The notes under the pieces: model-generated
What the model was told of the DNA's origin: nothing
Seen by the model: the letters and a program-made list of their open reading frames with translations, nothing else
The model's database searches: none
Made by a program: the position numbers and the translations under genes
In this document: positions 8,551 through 17,609 of the stretch, one piece after another
How the letters are laid out: the number at the start of each line of letters is the position of its first letter
Numbering within the stretch: the stretch's first letter is position 1
Assembly: GCA_036277115.1 (NCBI GenBank)
Contig: DASUNM010000023.1
Coordinates: 1,240,001 to 1,304,000, forward strand
Source: Pyrinomonadaceae bacterium
Lineage (GTDB): Bacteria > Acidobacteriota > Blastocatellia > Pyrinomonadales > Pyrinomonadaceae
Length of the DNA stretch: 64,000 nt
Direction: 5' to 3'

Positions 8551-8916
8551 ATGATCAAGACCCACGGGCTCACGCATATCAGCCTCGCCGTCAGGGACCC
8601 TGATCGTTCGCTGCAGTTCTATCGCAGCTTGTTCGGAGTTAAAGAATACTACCGGGACGAAAACAGTATTCAGGTGCTCGGGCCGGGTCCTCACGATGTG
8701 ATTGCGTTCGAGCGCGACACCAGAGCCGCCGGGAAACGTGCCGGCATCGATCACTTTGGTTTTCGGCTTACAACTGCAAAGGACATCGACAAGGCAGTGC
8801 GTGAAGCCGAGCGCGCCGGCGGAAAGGTCCTCCGACGGGGAGAATTCGCGCCGGGATTTCCGTTTATCCATGTCGAAGACCCAGATGGGTACGAGATTGA
8901 GATTTGGTACGAGTGA
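8551..8916 (+). CDS. VOC-superfamily (glyoxalase/bleomycin-resistance/dioxygenase) protein
   Basis: This 121-residue single-domain protein has two beta-alpha-beta-beta-beta halves. Candidate metal ligands are His in GLTHISLAVRD and HFGFRLT and the terminal Glu in DPDGYEIEIWYE. These are the positions used by glyoxalase I, fosfomycin-resistance thiol transferases and extradiol dioxygenases. Pairing with a DinB gene two bases upstream suggests a thiol- or electrophile-detoxification role. Function beyond the fold cannot be assigned. Confidence 0.85.
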   Translation: MIKTHGLTHISLAVRDPDRSLQFYRSLFGVKEYYRDENSIQVLGPGPHDVIAFERDTRAAGKRAGIDHFGFRLTTAKDIDKAVREAERAGGKVLRRGEFAPGFPFIHVEDPDGYEIEIWYE

Positions 8917-8932
8917 TCTGCGGCAACGCCGG

Positions 8933-9787
8933 CTACCTAACAGCACGAACCGCATCCAACACCCGCACCGCGTCAGCGGTGGCTTTCACATCGTGAACCC
9001 TCACAATGTGCCCACCGTTCATTACTGCGGCGACAACTGATGCGAGTGTTCCATAGAGCCGCTGGTCAGCAGGCGCATCGCCGAGCAACTTTCCAAGAAA
9101 CGATTTTCGCGACGTGCCGATCATCAACGGAAGGTCGGGAAACGCCTGCGCCAGCTGATCCAGCTTCGCAATCAGTTCAACGTTCTGTCCGGCAGTCTTG
9201 CCAAAACCGATTCCGGGATCGATCGCGATGCTTTCGCGTGGAACGCCGCGCTGTTCAGCGATGATAACGCTTTGACGCAAGCCGCTGATGACTTCGGTGA
9301 TGATGTCAGCGACCGGGGGCATCTGTTGCATGTCTTTCGGCGTGCCGCGTGAGTGCATCAGGACGAGGCCGGCTTTTGCTCTTGCTGCTTCGTCAGCAAT
9401 CGCCGGATCGAAACGGAGGCCGGAGATGTCGTTAACGATCTCTGCGCCCGCTTCCAAAGCCGCGCGCGCCACCGCAGGCTTCGTTGTGTCAATTGAAATT
9501 GGAATGGAAGATGATGACGCGAGGCGCTCGATTACCGGAATCACGCGGCGCAATTCTTCATCTTCAGAAACGAACTCAGAACCCGGGCGTGTCGATTCAC
9601 CGCCAACGTCAATGATGTCGGCGCCTTGGGCCAACATTTGTTCGGCTTGAGCAACAGCGCGTTCGAACGGAAAGAACTGTCCGCCGTCGCTGAAACTGTC
9701 AGGCGTGACGTTGAGCACGCCCATCACGAGCGTGCGTTCACCGTACGGCAATGATCGGCGGGCCAGTTTCCATTCGCGAACGGACAC
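8933..9787 (-). CDS. folP: Dihydropteroate synthase
   Basis: This 284-residue enzyme condenses 6-hydroxymethyl-dihydropterin diphosphate with p-aminobenzoate in folate synthesis. The family signatures are all present: VMGVLNVTPDSFSDGG near residue 22, IDVGGESTRPGS near residue 60, SIDTTKPAVA, EIVNDISG, and the pterin/phosphate segment GTSRKSFLG near residue 225. The start codon is GTG at 9787. The gene is convergent with the VOC gene, only 16 bases from its end. No other folate genes are nearby. Confidence 0.96.
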   Translation of the reverse strand: MSVREWKLARRSLPYGERTLVMGVLNVTPDSFSDGGQFFPFERAVAQAEQMLAQGADIIDVGGESTRPGSEFVSEDEELRRVIPVIERLASSSSIPISIDTTKPAVARAALEAGAEIVNDISGLRFDPAIADEAARAKAGLVLMHSRGTPKDMQQMPPVADIITEVISGLRQSVIIAEQRGVPRESIAIDPGIGFGKTAGQNVELIAKLDQLAQAFPDLPLMIGTSRKSFLGKLLGDAPADQRLYGTLASVVAAVMNGGHIVRVHDVKATADAVRVLDAVRAVR

Positions 9788-9887
9788 GTGACGAAAGTAG
9801 TCGGCAAACGTGGAACAGGCAAGCGGTATCGTTCAGCCGGACAATTTATGTAACGCCTTGCGTCGCAGGGTGTGATCTGACGTCGCC

Positions 9888-9916
9888 TTGCCTGAAGGGT
9901 GACCTTTTGTTATAAA
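9888..9916 (+). promoter_or_regulatory. Sigma-70-type promoter of tRNA-Asn
   Basis: TTGCCT at 9888-9893 and TATAAA at 9911-9916 are separated by exactly 17 bases. The tRNA begins about 44 bases further on. Spacing and position fit a strong housekeeping promoter for the tRNA gene. Confidence 0.65.
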
Positions 9917-9959
9917 ACTGATTCGCGCACGGCTGATTTCGGGCCGTGCGCAACAGTAT

Positions 9960-10034
<75 letters not shown>

Positions 10035-10041
10035 GTTCCCT

Positions 10042-10078
10042 AAGGTCGCTGGATCAGATCCGGCGACCTTTTGTTTTG
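10042..10078 (+). terminator. Intrinsic terminator of tRNA-Asn
   Basis: AAGGTCGC (10042-10049) pairs with GCGACCTT (10063-10070). The stem extends inward through a T-G wobble and GGAT/ATCC. TTGTTTT follows immediately. This is a textbook rho-independent terminator eight bases after the tRNA. Confidence 0.85.
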
Positions 10079-10198
10079 CCTAACCGTGTTAGTGATTGCG
10101 CACATCAAAAGCCTGGCGAAGCGTCGCACGTCTCGAAACGTTTTGCTCTCGTTCAACATTAAGGTCGGGGGAACATTTAAGAAAAGGAGAAGAAAACC

Positions 10199-10870
10199 AT
10201 GTCTCTGGGAACAATAGTTCTCGATCCGGGCCACGGCGGAACCAAGACCGTCGGCGGCAGCAAACCAAACAATGCCACCAGCTTCAGTGGCGTGAAAGAG
10301 AAAAAGCTCACCCTCGACTTCTGCACGATCCTCCGAGATTCACTGCAAAAGTTGGCGGAACAGAAGAATGAGCAGATCAAGGTTGTCCTGACCCGCACCA
10401 AAGATGAGAATCTCGGCATTGGCCAGCGGTCGAAGTTTGCGGCGACTCACAAGGCGGACCTGTTTCTCGCCCTGCATTTCAATGGACTCGATGATCGATC
10501 AGTCCGCGGGGTAGAAACGTTCTTCAAAAAAAACGGGAATGTGAATCTAGCGGATGACAAAGACTTTGCGACCAAGGTGAATAACTCACTCTTCGCTTCA
10601 CTGCAGTCGATCGACGCTCAGGCGAAAGATCGCGGCGTGAAACCCGACACCGCCTCTGGTCCAGGCAGCCTGCCTCTTTTGCGGGACGATCGGCTGGGAA
10701 ATGTTAACACTCCCAAGAAGTGCCGGGCGTGTTACGTTGAGCTTGAATTCATAACCAACAAAAGAGTCGATGAGCTTCTGATTTCAGGTCCGAATGCGTC
10801 GCAGAACGTCGCTACCGTCATGGGTAACCTGGCCCGTACCCTGATCGATTACCTCGAGACGATTACTTAA
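10199..10870 (+). CDS. N-acetylmuramoyl-L-alanine amidase, Amidase_3 family
   Basis: This 223-residue zinc hydrolase is predicted to cleave the lactyl-amide bond between MurNAc and the stem peptide. Zinc ligands and catalytic residues of the AmiC/CwlV fold are visible: His in VLDPGHGG near residue 10, Glu in VKEKKLTLDF, His in FLALHFNGLDD near residue 95, and the catalytic Glu in YVELEFITNK near residue 180. An AAAGGAGA ribosome site fixes the ATG. No signal peptide is present, so either export is non-classical or it acts internally or after lysis. It is a catalytic domain only. Confidence 0.88.
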   Translation: MSLGTIVLDPGHGGTKTVGGSKPNNATSFSGVKEKKLTLDFCTILRDSLQKLAEQKNEQIKVVLTRTKDENLGIGQRSKFAATHKADLFLALHFNGLDDRSVRGVETFFKKNGNVNLADDKDFATKVNNSLFASLQSIDAQAKDRGVKPDTASGPGSLPLLRDDRLGNVNTPKKCRACYVELEFITNKRVDELLISGPNASQNVATVMGNLARTLIDYLETIT

Positions 10871-11040
10871 GCGAAGCTTGGAATGGCAGACGCAGGGGTT
10901 GGTCATTATATGATTCCTGTTGAATCGTAGATCATCAAAGCCCTTGCCGTGCTGAGTTCTTCGAGGGCCGTGCTTTGCCCATTGCCGCGTCGGGCTTCAC
11001 GGTGGGCTTAACTGTCACGGGGCGAGCGGTAAACCCTTTT

Positions 11041-13005
11041 CTACTGACAAGTCTTCGCCGTCCCGCCCTTGGTTTGCACCTTCCGACACCAAGCTTGCAA
11101 AAGCCTGACACGGCTGGCGGACATATCCCGACTCCGCGGCATGTAGTCAGCAGACATCCAAACAGAAGCATCCGTTGTCCGCAGAATGGCCTGCGCGTTC
11201 TTCGCCACATCCGCTTCAGAATTAAGCTTCACAAACGGAATCATAACCGGATAGAGCAAGTAGTAGGTGCGTAGGACCTTCTCGTAAAGAACGTCAAAGG
11301 TCAGTGAATCATTTCCCACTGGCTCGGGGGCTTCCGGATCGACATAGTATTGGCTAAAGTCCTCGCTGTTCGGCAAAATGCGGAGGCTGATGGACGGAGC
11401 ATTCGTAACGTAGGGCGGATTCATGAAGGTGCCATAGCTCGGTGGCGGGAACGTACCGGGGTTGTCGTCATCAGTGATCGAGAACGTGAACAGGAAGTTC
11501 CCCGGTTGGCTGGTGTCGACGATGATGGGCCGCCCAGGCGTATGGTTTGTGGAGATCGCGACCGCATTGCCGGGGTCCTCCAAAGGAATTGAACGATACT
11601 GCCAGACCGTAATCCCCGGACTCTTGTGGGCCGGAATCTCCAGTCCGTGTCGAAGAAGCAAAACCGTAGCTGGCTCGCGAGTTCCCTGGTTCAGGAACTC
11701 CGAGCCGCTGCCAAACTGCTCCGCATAGATTGCCTGTTGGTTCGAGACAAAATAGTAATCTGTCTCGGCAAGGATCACCCCGAGCTTCGGATGGACCAGT
11801 TGAAAGCTCGCGTTCGCGTCCTGCAATACTTGCTGAGCGGCAGCGTTCGAGGAGATGTCAAAATCCAGGACCCAGCCCTGCTGGTCGCCGCGAAGTGTAT
11901 TCGCATAATCGACCGCGCCGATCACTGCACTGTTGGCGCCGGCAGAGACAACCAGCGACACTTCCCCAAAATAGTACTTGTCGTTTAGAGGCACGAAGGA
12001 CTTTTGATAATAGTCCGGGAACGTGCCGACAAAATCGGCTGACACACTGGTGTTGGCCACCCGCAGCACGGCCGGCGCCAACGCGAGCAAGCCGTTGGGA
12101 CTATTATTCGTTGACCCCGGCGGCGTGGGAATCTGCGCAGTGTTTGAGACCATCAGCCTTCCCTTCGGCGTGGTAACAATATCCTCGTCAGCATGCAATG
12201 GCGCGATCGTGCCGACGATTTCCAGAGTTGCGGGGTTGGCTTGCTTCTGCTGATAAACGGCCTCGATTTGCGCAGGCGTACTGGCAGTCTCCATGGGCCG
12301 GAAGAGATAGTAGCGGAGGATAGCGCCGACCACATTCGGATCGTCGAATCCCGGAATGTCGATGATGGTTCCTGCCTGACTCTTCCGCATTACGTGATAG
12401 ACGTAGCCGCCGGCGCCACCGTCGGCAGTGAGATTCGCGTTCCGGTAAAAATTCAACCACTGGCAGGCGCCTTTTGATGGGCTGCCCTTGATGAAGGTCG
12501 TGCCGCCTTTGCTCAGTGTGAGCCCATCGATAAAAAACTGTGTCGCAGGCGGCGAGCCTTCGGAATTGACGTCAGTGATATGTCCGTTTGAAATGGCGAG
12601 CTCGGCGCCCAGCAGATTAGTTAGCGGCACACTGCTATTTGCTTCCGAAGAGATTTCGCTGGGGCCGGTTTGTACTCCGATTACCTTCACCGCGATACTA
12701 CTCATCTCCATCCCGCCGTAATAATTCCACTCAGCGGGAATAACTTGTGCGGTTTGACCTGGAGTGCCGACCACGTCGAAGGTTTGCTGCTGTTGCACCC
12801 AGGCGATGAAGTCATCGTCCGACTTTCCATAGGTTCTGGCCTGGACGTTCTTCGAATCAATCAGCGCGAGGGGCATGCCTGCGAAAGGCGGCCCCCACGA
12901 AGCGGGCAGCGTGTAATACGGGGCATAATCGTCATTGTTCGCGGTGCCCGGGTTCAACTGGATCGTTCCCTTAAAATTGATGCGCGGATAATCAAAAATA
13001 CTCAT
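11041..13005 (-). CDS. Large hypothetical protein (654 aa), beta-rich
   Basis: I do not recognise a characterised family. The protein begins MSIFDYPRINFKGTIQLNPG with no signal peptide. It is rich in Asn, Gly, Pro and aromatic residues, suggesting an extended beta-sandwich. Residues about 75-190 and 250-480 look like two similar beta domains. The ending MPRSRDMSASRVRLLQAWC resembles the tail of many redox or haem-type proteins (a helical MPxxRxLS segment), but no CxxCH is present. The GAF gene starting upstream at 13442 is on the same strand and ends only 20 bases away, so the two are probably co-transcribed. Confidence 0.65.
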   Translation of the reverse strand: MSIFDYPRINFKGTIQLNPGTANNDDYAPYYTLPASWGPPFAGMPLALIDSKNVQARTYGKSDDDFIAWVQQQQTFDVVGTPGQTAQVIPAEWNYYGGMEMSSIAVKVIGVQTGPSEISSEANSSVPLTNLLGAELAISNGHITDVNSEGSPPATQFFIDGLTLSKGGTTFIKGSPSKGACQWLNFYRNANLTADGGAGGYVYHVMRKSQAGTIIDIPGFDDPNVVGAILRYYLFRPMETASTPAQIEAVYQQKQANPATLEIVGTIAPLHADEDIVTTPKGRLMVSNTAQIPTPPGSTNNSPNGLLALAPAVLRVANTSVSADFVGTFPDYYQKSFVPLNDKYYFGEVSLVVSAGANSAVIGAVDYANTLRGDQQGWVLDFDISSNAAAQQVLQDANASFQLVHPKLGVILAETDYYFVSNQQAIYAEQFGSGSEFLNQGTREPATVLLLRHGLEIPAHKSPGITVWQYRSIPLEDPGNAVAISTNHTPGRPIIVDTSQPGNFLFTFSITDDDNPGTFPPPSYGTFMNPPYVTNAPSISLRILPNSEDFSQYYVDPEAPEPVGNDSLTFDVLYEKVLRTYYLLYPVMIPFVKLNSEADVAKNAQAILRTTDASVWMSADYMPRSRDMSASRVRLLQAWCRKVQTKGGTAKTCQ

Positions 13006-13025
13006 TCTTCACCTTCCCGTTTTGT

Positions 13026-13442
13026 TTATCGCGGCACCGCCGCCGCCCGTTTCATCATGGCCTGCTCTTCATCAGCCCCGATCTCACCCTCTTTGTTCCA
13101 CGCGACTCCGACTACTGCGCGCACTTCACCCAGATCATTCAGCACCGGCAGCGCGACCGCTGCCTGCGCGTTGACAGCTTTAGCGCCCGGTTTGATATTG
13201 CCTGTTTCATCAGTTTGCAGGTTGCAGGTTTGCACCGGTTGCTTCTTGACCTGGGCCATCCCCGCCATACCTTTGCCGTGCGGCACGTGCGCCACGATTG
13301 CGACTACCGGTGGCGGAATGTTGTGCGCGGCGGTGAGATAGAGATCTTCGTCTCGCTGCACATGAACCGTGCCCGCGATTCCGCCTTGTTCTGCGATGAA
13401 CGATTCCAACCACGCTTGCTGAGCCTCGTTCTGTTCGTACAT
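13026..13442 (-). CDS. GAF-domain-like protein
   Basis: This 138-residue protein looks like a single GAF sensor domain. A segment around HVPHGKGMAGMAQVKKQPVQ is followed by VNAQAAVALPVLNDLGEVRA and VVGVAWNKEGEI, the order of strands seen in small GAF proteins. ATG 13442 is preferred because GGGGG lies about eight bases upstream; an upstream in-frame start at 13535 would add a non-conserved arginine-rich stretch. It probably senses a small ligand or redox state. The partner is unknown; the 654-residue gene follows it. Confidence 0.65.
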   Translation of the reverse strand: MYEQNEAQQAWLESFIAEQGGIAGTVHVQRDEDLYLTAAHNIPPPVVAIVAHVPHGKGMAGMAQVKKQPVQTCNLQTDETGNIKPGAKAVNAQAAVALPVLNDLGEVRAVVGVAWNKEGEIGADEEQAMMKRAAAVPR

Positions 13443-13554
13443 TGTTTGTCCCCCTTCACTTTCTTGGGTCAGGTCTCGATCACCTCGATCTTTTGCGTCG
13501 AGAGAGCGGGTGACAGCCACCCTTGAATTCGCCACTGGCGCGACCGATTCTTCC

Positions 13555-14226
13555 TCAAGAGTCGGAGCTGACCTGTGGCGATTCGTACTTTTTTCTCGCG
13601 TTGAAGTAAGGTTCGAGTAGGCGTCCCATTAGCCAGAACAGACCCGCCACCAACAGGACCAGGCCAAGCATCAATGACGTATTCTGAAAATTAGCGACTG
13701 CTGCTCCGGTCAACGCATAGACCAAAGCGGGAGGCAGCGAGCCCGCCAACGACGCGCAGGTAACGCTGCGCCAGCTCATCCCTGATGTACCCGCCGTGAT
13801 TGCAACGGTCTCCGCGAGCATTGGGACCGGACGCGTAACGATTATGGCGAGCGCGCCCCAGCGGGCCAATAGATTGTCAGCGCGGGCGCGTTCGGCAGGC
13901 GTCACCAATCGTTCCAGGACTTTTCCGCCGGAGCGGCCAAGGGCAAAACCAAAAAGGGCCGCCCCCACACTGCCCAGCAACGAAAGGAGTGTTCCAACCA
14001 CCACACCGAAGAAGGCGCCATGCGCCACCATCACGAGGCTCGATGGCACCGGCAGCAAAACGTCGACCATCAGCAAACCGACGCCCAAAGCTGCGGCTAA
14101 AACTCCTCCTTGCTTCATCCAGAGCGTCGGGTCCGACAGCAACGGAACGCCGAGCGCCTCGACGATGAAGAAGAGGATCATAAAGCAGCCGATTAGAGCC
14201 GCCATGAACAGGAGATAACGTTTCAT
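13555..14226 (-). CDS. VTT-domain (DedA/TVP38-type) membrane protein
   Basis: This 223-residue inner-membrane protein has about five hydrophobic segments. The VTT core is recognisable as VDVLLPVPSSLVMVAHGAFF near residue 55, followed by the glycine-rich re-entrant region GSVGAALFGFALGRSGG and RPVPMLAETVAITAG near residue 130. Members of this family are thought to be lipid scramblases or proton-coupled transporters, often needed for envelope integrity. ATG 14226 is used; a TTG two codons upstream is possible. Confidence 0.8.
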   Translation of the reverse strand: MKRYLLFMAALIGCFMILFFIVEALGVPLLSDPTLWMKQGGVLAAALGVGLLMVDVLLPVPSSLVMVAHGAFFGVVVGTLLSLLGSVGAALFGFALGRSGGKVLERLVTPAERARADNLLARWGALAIIVTRPVPMLAETVAITAGTSGMSWRSVTCASLAGSLPPALVYALTGAAVANFQNTSLMLGLVLLVAGLFWLMGRLLEPYFNARKKYESPQVSSDS

Positions 14227-14237
14227 CTTCAACGCTT

Positions 14238-14513
14238 AGTCATGAATGATGAGTGACTAATCATGGGTAATGAGTCATGAGTGATGCGTGATGAGTGATG
14301 AGTCAGGAAGTTCAGAGTTCAAGCTCTAGCTTGCTCTTAGTCAGAAAGAGCACCCGAAGGTTGTACTCTCTAAACTTCTTGACGTTGATGACTCAACACT
14401 CATTACTCATTACTCATCACTCATTACTCATTACTCATTACTCATCACTCATCACTCATCACTCATCACTCATCACTCATTACTCATCACTCATCACTCA
14501 TCACTCATCACCC
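14238..14513. repeat. Long inverted pair of heptamer arrays (ACTCATT/ACTCATC)
   Basis: The left arm 14238-14305 is made of GAGTGAT/GAGTAAT/GAGTCAT heptamers. The right arm 14390-14513 holds roughly seventeen tandem ACTCATT or ACTCATC heptamers, its reverse complement. An 85-base centre carries AAGTTCAGAGTTCAA and other short inverted words. Units are seven bases with one or two changeable positions. The array fills the gap between the VTT gene and the end of the TonB receptor gene and contains no gene. It is not a CRISPR because there are no unique spacers. Confidence 0.9.
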
Positions 14514-14518
14514 CGTAT

Positions 14519-17425
14519 TCAATGCTTAAGTTCGACCGTCGTCCCAAACACTAGGCTTCTCCCGCGCGCGGGTGCGGTTTGAAAATGCTCGAAGTACAAA
14601 CGGTTCGTGAGATTTTCCAGACCCAGGGTCAACACGACGCGGTGCTTCTCACCACGAATCGTGTAACCGCCGCGGAGCGTTTGCACCACAAATGAATTCA
14701 GACTGCGAAACGTGCCAAACTCAGTTGAGACCGCCGCCGACAGATCCAGGGGATCCGCTCGCTCAACTCGCCCCTGATAGCGCATTTCGTACTCACCAAA
14801 CCAGCGCGCATTCGAACTATCAAAGCGAACGCCGTTGATCGTTCGCAAGGGCGTGATGCTGGACAACGGCGCGTCATTCGCTGACCCACGCAAAGGCACT
14901 GGCGTGTCGGACCGGTTGTAGAACTGCGCGAGCAACTTCAGCGTGTTTTGATCCGGTGTCAGATTCGAACCCTTGAGCCAACCAAGGCTGCCGTATGGTG
15001 TGATCACGCCGAGATGGCTCAATCGCAGACTCATTTCATACGTTGCCTCAATGCCCTGGATGCGGGCCCTCGCCGTGTTAGTCCGCTGGACATAGAGCAC
15101 GCCGTGAAAAGGAAAGAACGGCGAAATCGCATTAATGCCCTGGGCCGGATCCGGCGGCACAAACAATGGCGGCGCGAAGGCGGATGCAATGAAGTCGTTG
15201 AGGGAATTCCTAAAATAACCAATTGAAGCGTTCCATTTAGCCCGATGTACCTTTACGCCGACGTCATATTCGCTGCCGCGCTCAGGACTCAATGCGGCGT
15301 TCGGGATGACCAGCACGCTGAAGGTAGGATCGCCAAAATCGCGTAACAAATAACGCTCGGTGATCCCAGGTTCACGATAACTGTTACCCCAGCGAAAATA
15401 TGTATTGATGCCTTGTGGCAAGCGGACCACCGCAGCGGCGTTACCGGTGATCACAGTTCGCGAGGTTGTGATGCCTCTCACACCCTTAACCAGGTCGAGC
15501 ACACTAGCAGCTCCCGCCATATTGATTGGACCAGGATTGGCACTCAACATCGAGAACGAAAGATCTAAGAGCCTCGATTCAACTCCGAGTGGAAATCCCC
15601 GTGTCACCTGCGCCGCCGTTCGCCAGTTATCAACCCGGAGCCCGCCAGTAAGTCGCAACCATTTGCGCGGCTCATGCTCGAGCAGGCCGAACCAACTCCA
15701 GTTTCGATAAACCGAGTTCGGATTGCTGGCCCGACCACTGACGACATTAAAGGGCGCGACAAAGTCAGTGCGGGAGAACTCATCGGCAGACGAATCACGC
15801 AGGTAGCCGACTCCAGTAGTCAGCAATGTTTCGGGAAAAGGCGCGAACGTCGCTTGTAGATCGAGGCCATACGTCGTCACTGAATTCTTGTTCTGGGAAA
15901 GGTTCACCGGTGTAAACGTCGAGCGATTGCCGGTGAGTTGCGGGAGGACGGTCTGAGGCGCGTTCGGGTCGGAGACCAGTGTCCAACTGCTTCCGAGCGC
16001 TATTTGCGAGGTGATCGTGTCATCTGGTACGACGTATTTCTGCCCGTAAAACGCTGCCGCAATCCGCGGCAACCAGCTTCTCAACTCGCGGCCTTCATAC
16101 CGCAGCCCATACTTATCCAGACGCCGAAAGCTGTTAAATTGAGTTCGCGGATCGAATGGTGGCGCGATAAACGAGAAGCCCAGACTCTTGTGCTGGCTAT
16201 TCAACTGCCGATAGCGAAGGCTGTGATTCAAGCCTGGGAAAAACCACAAATCAACCTGATCATTAAATCCATGCCCCTGACCGTTGGGAACCTGCGCGCG
16301 GGCCGGTGCGCTCCAGACCGCGTACGTCCGCGCCACATTATTGCCTACAGCATTTCCCATATCAGTGGCCAACCTGCCCAGTTGGACCACCTCATCGAGG
16401 GAGATAGGTTGATTGCCTCCCGCGTAGTTAGCTTCACGAAACATGGAGCCACTGAAACGGACTGCAAAGTTGGACCGGCTCCAATTGACCGTAACTGCCC
16501 CGCGCCGGAAAGCGCCGTTAGTCCGCGCGTCTCCATTGAAACGCAGCGCTAAGTGATTGTCGCGCGCCGGCGATGCAGTGATCAGGTTAATAACTCCTGC
16601 CATGGCGTCTGAACCGTAGAGACTCGATCCGGCGCCGCTAACAACTTCCGCCGAATCAAGCTGCGTCACATCCACGACGCTGGGCGATACCCCGGAAAGC
16701 GGATCGCTGCGCATGTTGTTCAATCGCTCGCCATCGAGAATGATTAGTAGCCGGTTTGAAGCCAAACCTCTCAGTCGCGGACGCTCCAACGCCACATTCG
16801 CATTTACCGGCGTGAGGTTTGGAGCGTTCTCGACGGCTCGCAGAGTTGATGCCGGCCGTCGCTCCTCAATTTGCGAGGCGCCGGCCACGGTGACGGTCTG
16901 AGCAGTCTCAGCAGCGAGTCGCGCGCTGCCCTTGCCGGCCGTAACTGTGACATCGATCTCAAGTGGACCTGGCGCCAGCAGGAAGTCCAGGCGAAACGAA
17001 CCGCCCGGCCGCAAAGAAATGCTTTGGCCGGCTGCGGCAAAGCCTTCGCTCCTAACCGAAATCTGATAAGGACCGGGTGATAAGCCGGCGAGTTCGTACT
17101 TTCCGGAGGAGTCAGTCTTTGTCGTGAGTTGCCGCCCACTGGCAAGATTCAGCGCTATAACTTCTGCGTTAACGACTGCAGCACCGGTTTGATCCGTGAC
17201 TGTTCCGGCGACCGATGCACCTGACGACTGTTCGACAGAGGCAGTGGCCGCAGATGCTTGCGCGCCCGCACCGAACATCACGCAGAGGAAGGCGACTTGG
17301 AGGCAAAAGCGCGCGGAGCGGGCGACAGCACCCACTTTGCGGTTGAGCACAGCGAAATCGTCGGTCAAAAACACATCCCTTCCGAGCCCGGTAAACGGGC
17401 GAAAGACTGAGCGACGTGCGAACAT
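14519..17425 (-). CDS. TonB-dependent outer-membrane receptor with N-terminal carboxypeptidase-regulatory-like domain
   Basis: This 968-residue receptor has an export signal at about residues 35-60 (CLQVAFLCVMFGAGAQASA). A CarboxypepD_reg-like domain follows at about 68-155 (VAGTVTDQTGAAVVNAEVIA). A plug domain spans about 170-285 (ENAPNLTPVNANVALERPRL, then GAGSSLYGSDAMAGVINL). A 22-strand-type barrel ends in VFGTTVELKH. It should import an iron complex, cobalamin or sugar using TonB energy. No transport genes adjoin it, so the substrate is unknown. The conserved SSLYGSDAMAGVINL favours the BtuB/siderophore type over the large Oar type found at 19401. Confidence 0.88.
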   Translation of the reverse strand: MFARRSVFRPFTGLGRDVFLTDDFAVLNRKVGAVARSARFCLQVAFLCVMFGAGAQASAATASVEQSSGASVAGTVTDQTGAAVVNAEVIALNLASGRQLTTKTDSSGKYELAGLSPGPYQISVRSEGFAAAGQSISLRPGGSFRLDFLLAPGPLEIDVTVTAGKGSARLAAETAQTVTVAGASQIEERRPASTLRAVENAPNLTPVNANVALERPRLRGLASNRLLIILDGERLNNMRSDPLSGVSPSVVDVTQLDSAEVVSGAGSSLYGSDAMAGVINLITASPARDNHLALRFNGDARTNGAFRRGAVTVNWSRSNFAVRFSGSMFREANYAGGNQPISLDEVVQLGRLATDMGNAVGNNVARTYAVWSAPARAQVPNGQGHGFNDQVDLWFFPGLNHSLRYRQLNSQHKSLGFSFIAPPFDPRTQFNSFRRLDKYGLRYEGRELRSWLPRIAAAFYGQKYVVPDDTITSQIALGSSWTLVSDPNAPQTVLPQLTGNRSTFTPVNLSQNKNSVTTYGLDLQATFAPFPETLLTTGVGYLRDSSADEFSRTDFVAPFNVVSGRASNPNSVYRNWSWFGLLEHEPRKWLRLTGGLRVDNWRTAAQVTRGFPLGVESRLLDLSFSMLSANPGPINMAGAASVLDLVKGVRGITTSRTVITGNAAAVVRLPQGINTYFRWGNSYREPGITERYLLRDFGDPTFSVLVIPNAALSPERGSEYDVGVKVHRAKWNASIGYFRNSLNDFIASAFAPPLFVPPDPAQGINAISPFFPFHGVLYVQRTNTARARIQGIEATYEMSLRLSHLGVITPYGSLGWLKGSNLTPDQNTLKLLAQFYNRSDTPVPLRGSANDAPLSSITPLRTINGVRFDSSNARWFGEYEMRYQGRVERADPLDLSAAVSTEFGTFRSLNSFVVQTLRGGYTIRGEKHRVVLTLGLENLTNRLYFEHFQTAPARGRSLVFGTTVELKH

Positions 17426-17550
17426 ATTAAAGACAGGTTAGACATCGGCACGGGTCTGAGAACGAAAACCGCTGCCGTCACTTTTGTGAGTTAGATTTTC
17501 TTGTCCGTGATCTTCCAGGGCTCCTCTGCAACTACACCTCAGAGCAGGGT

Positions 17551-17577
17551 CCCCCAGCCGAGCATCTCGGCTGGGGG
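17551..17577 (-). terminator. Perfect 12-bp hairpin after the 422-aa gene
   Basis: CCCCCAGCCGAG (17551-17562) pairs with CTCGGCTGGGGG (17566-17577) across loop CAT. It lies 33 bases beyond the stop codon of the minus-strand gene and upstream of the next minus-strand gene. No U-run follows in either direction, so termination may be Rho-assisted, or the hairpin may protect the transcript end. Confidence 0.5.
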
Positions 17578-17609
17578 CGAGACTTCGTGCTTTGAGCCAC
17601 TCCGGCGGG

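Noticed and set aside
14390..14513. Candidate CRISPR array from regularly repeated ACTCATT/ACTCATC words
   Set aside because: The repeats are contiguous heptamers with no unique spacers and no cas genes nearby.
15938..16552. 204-codon open frame antisense to the TonB-dependent receptor
   Set aside because: It has no recognisable domain and overlaps the plug/barrel coding sequence of the minus-strand receptor completely.
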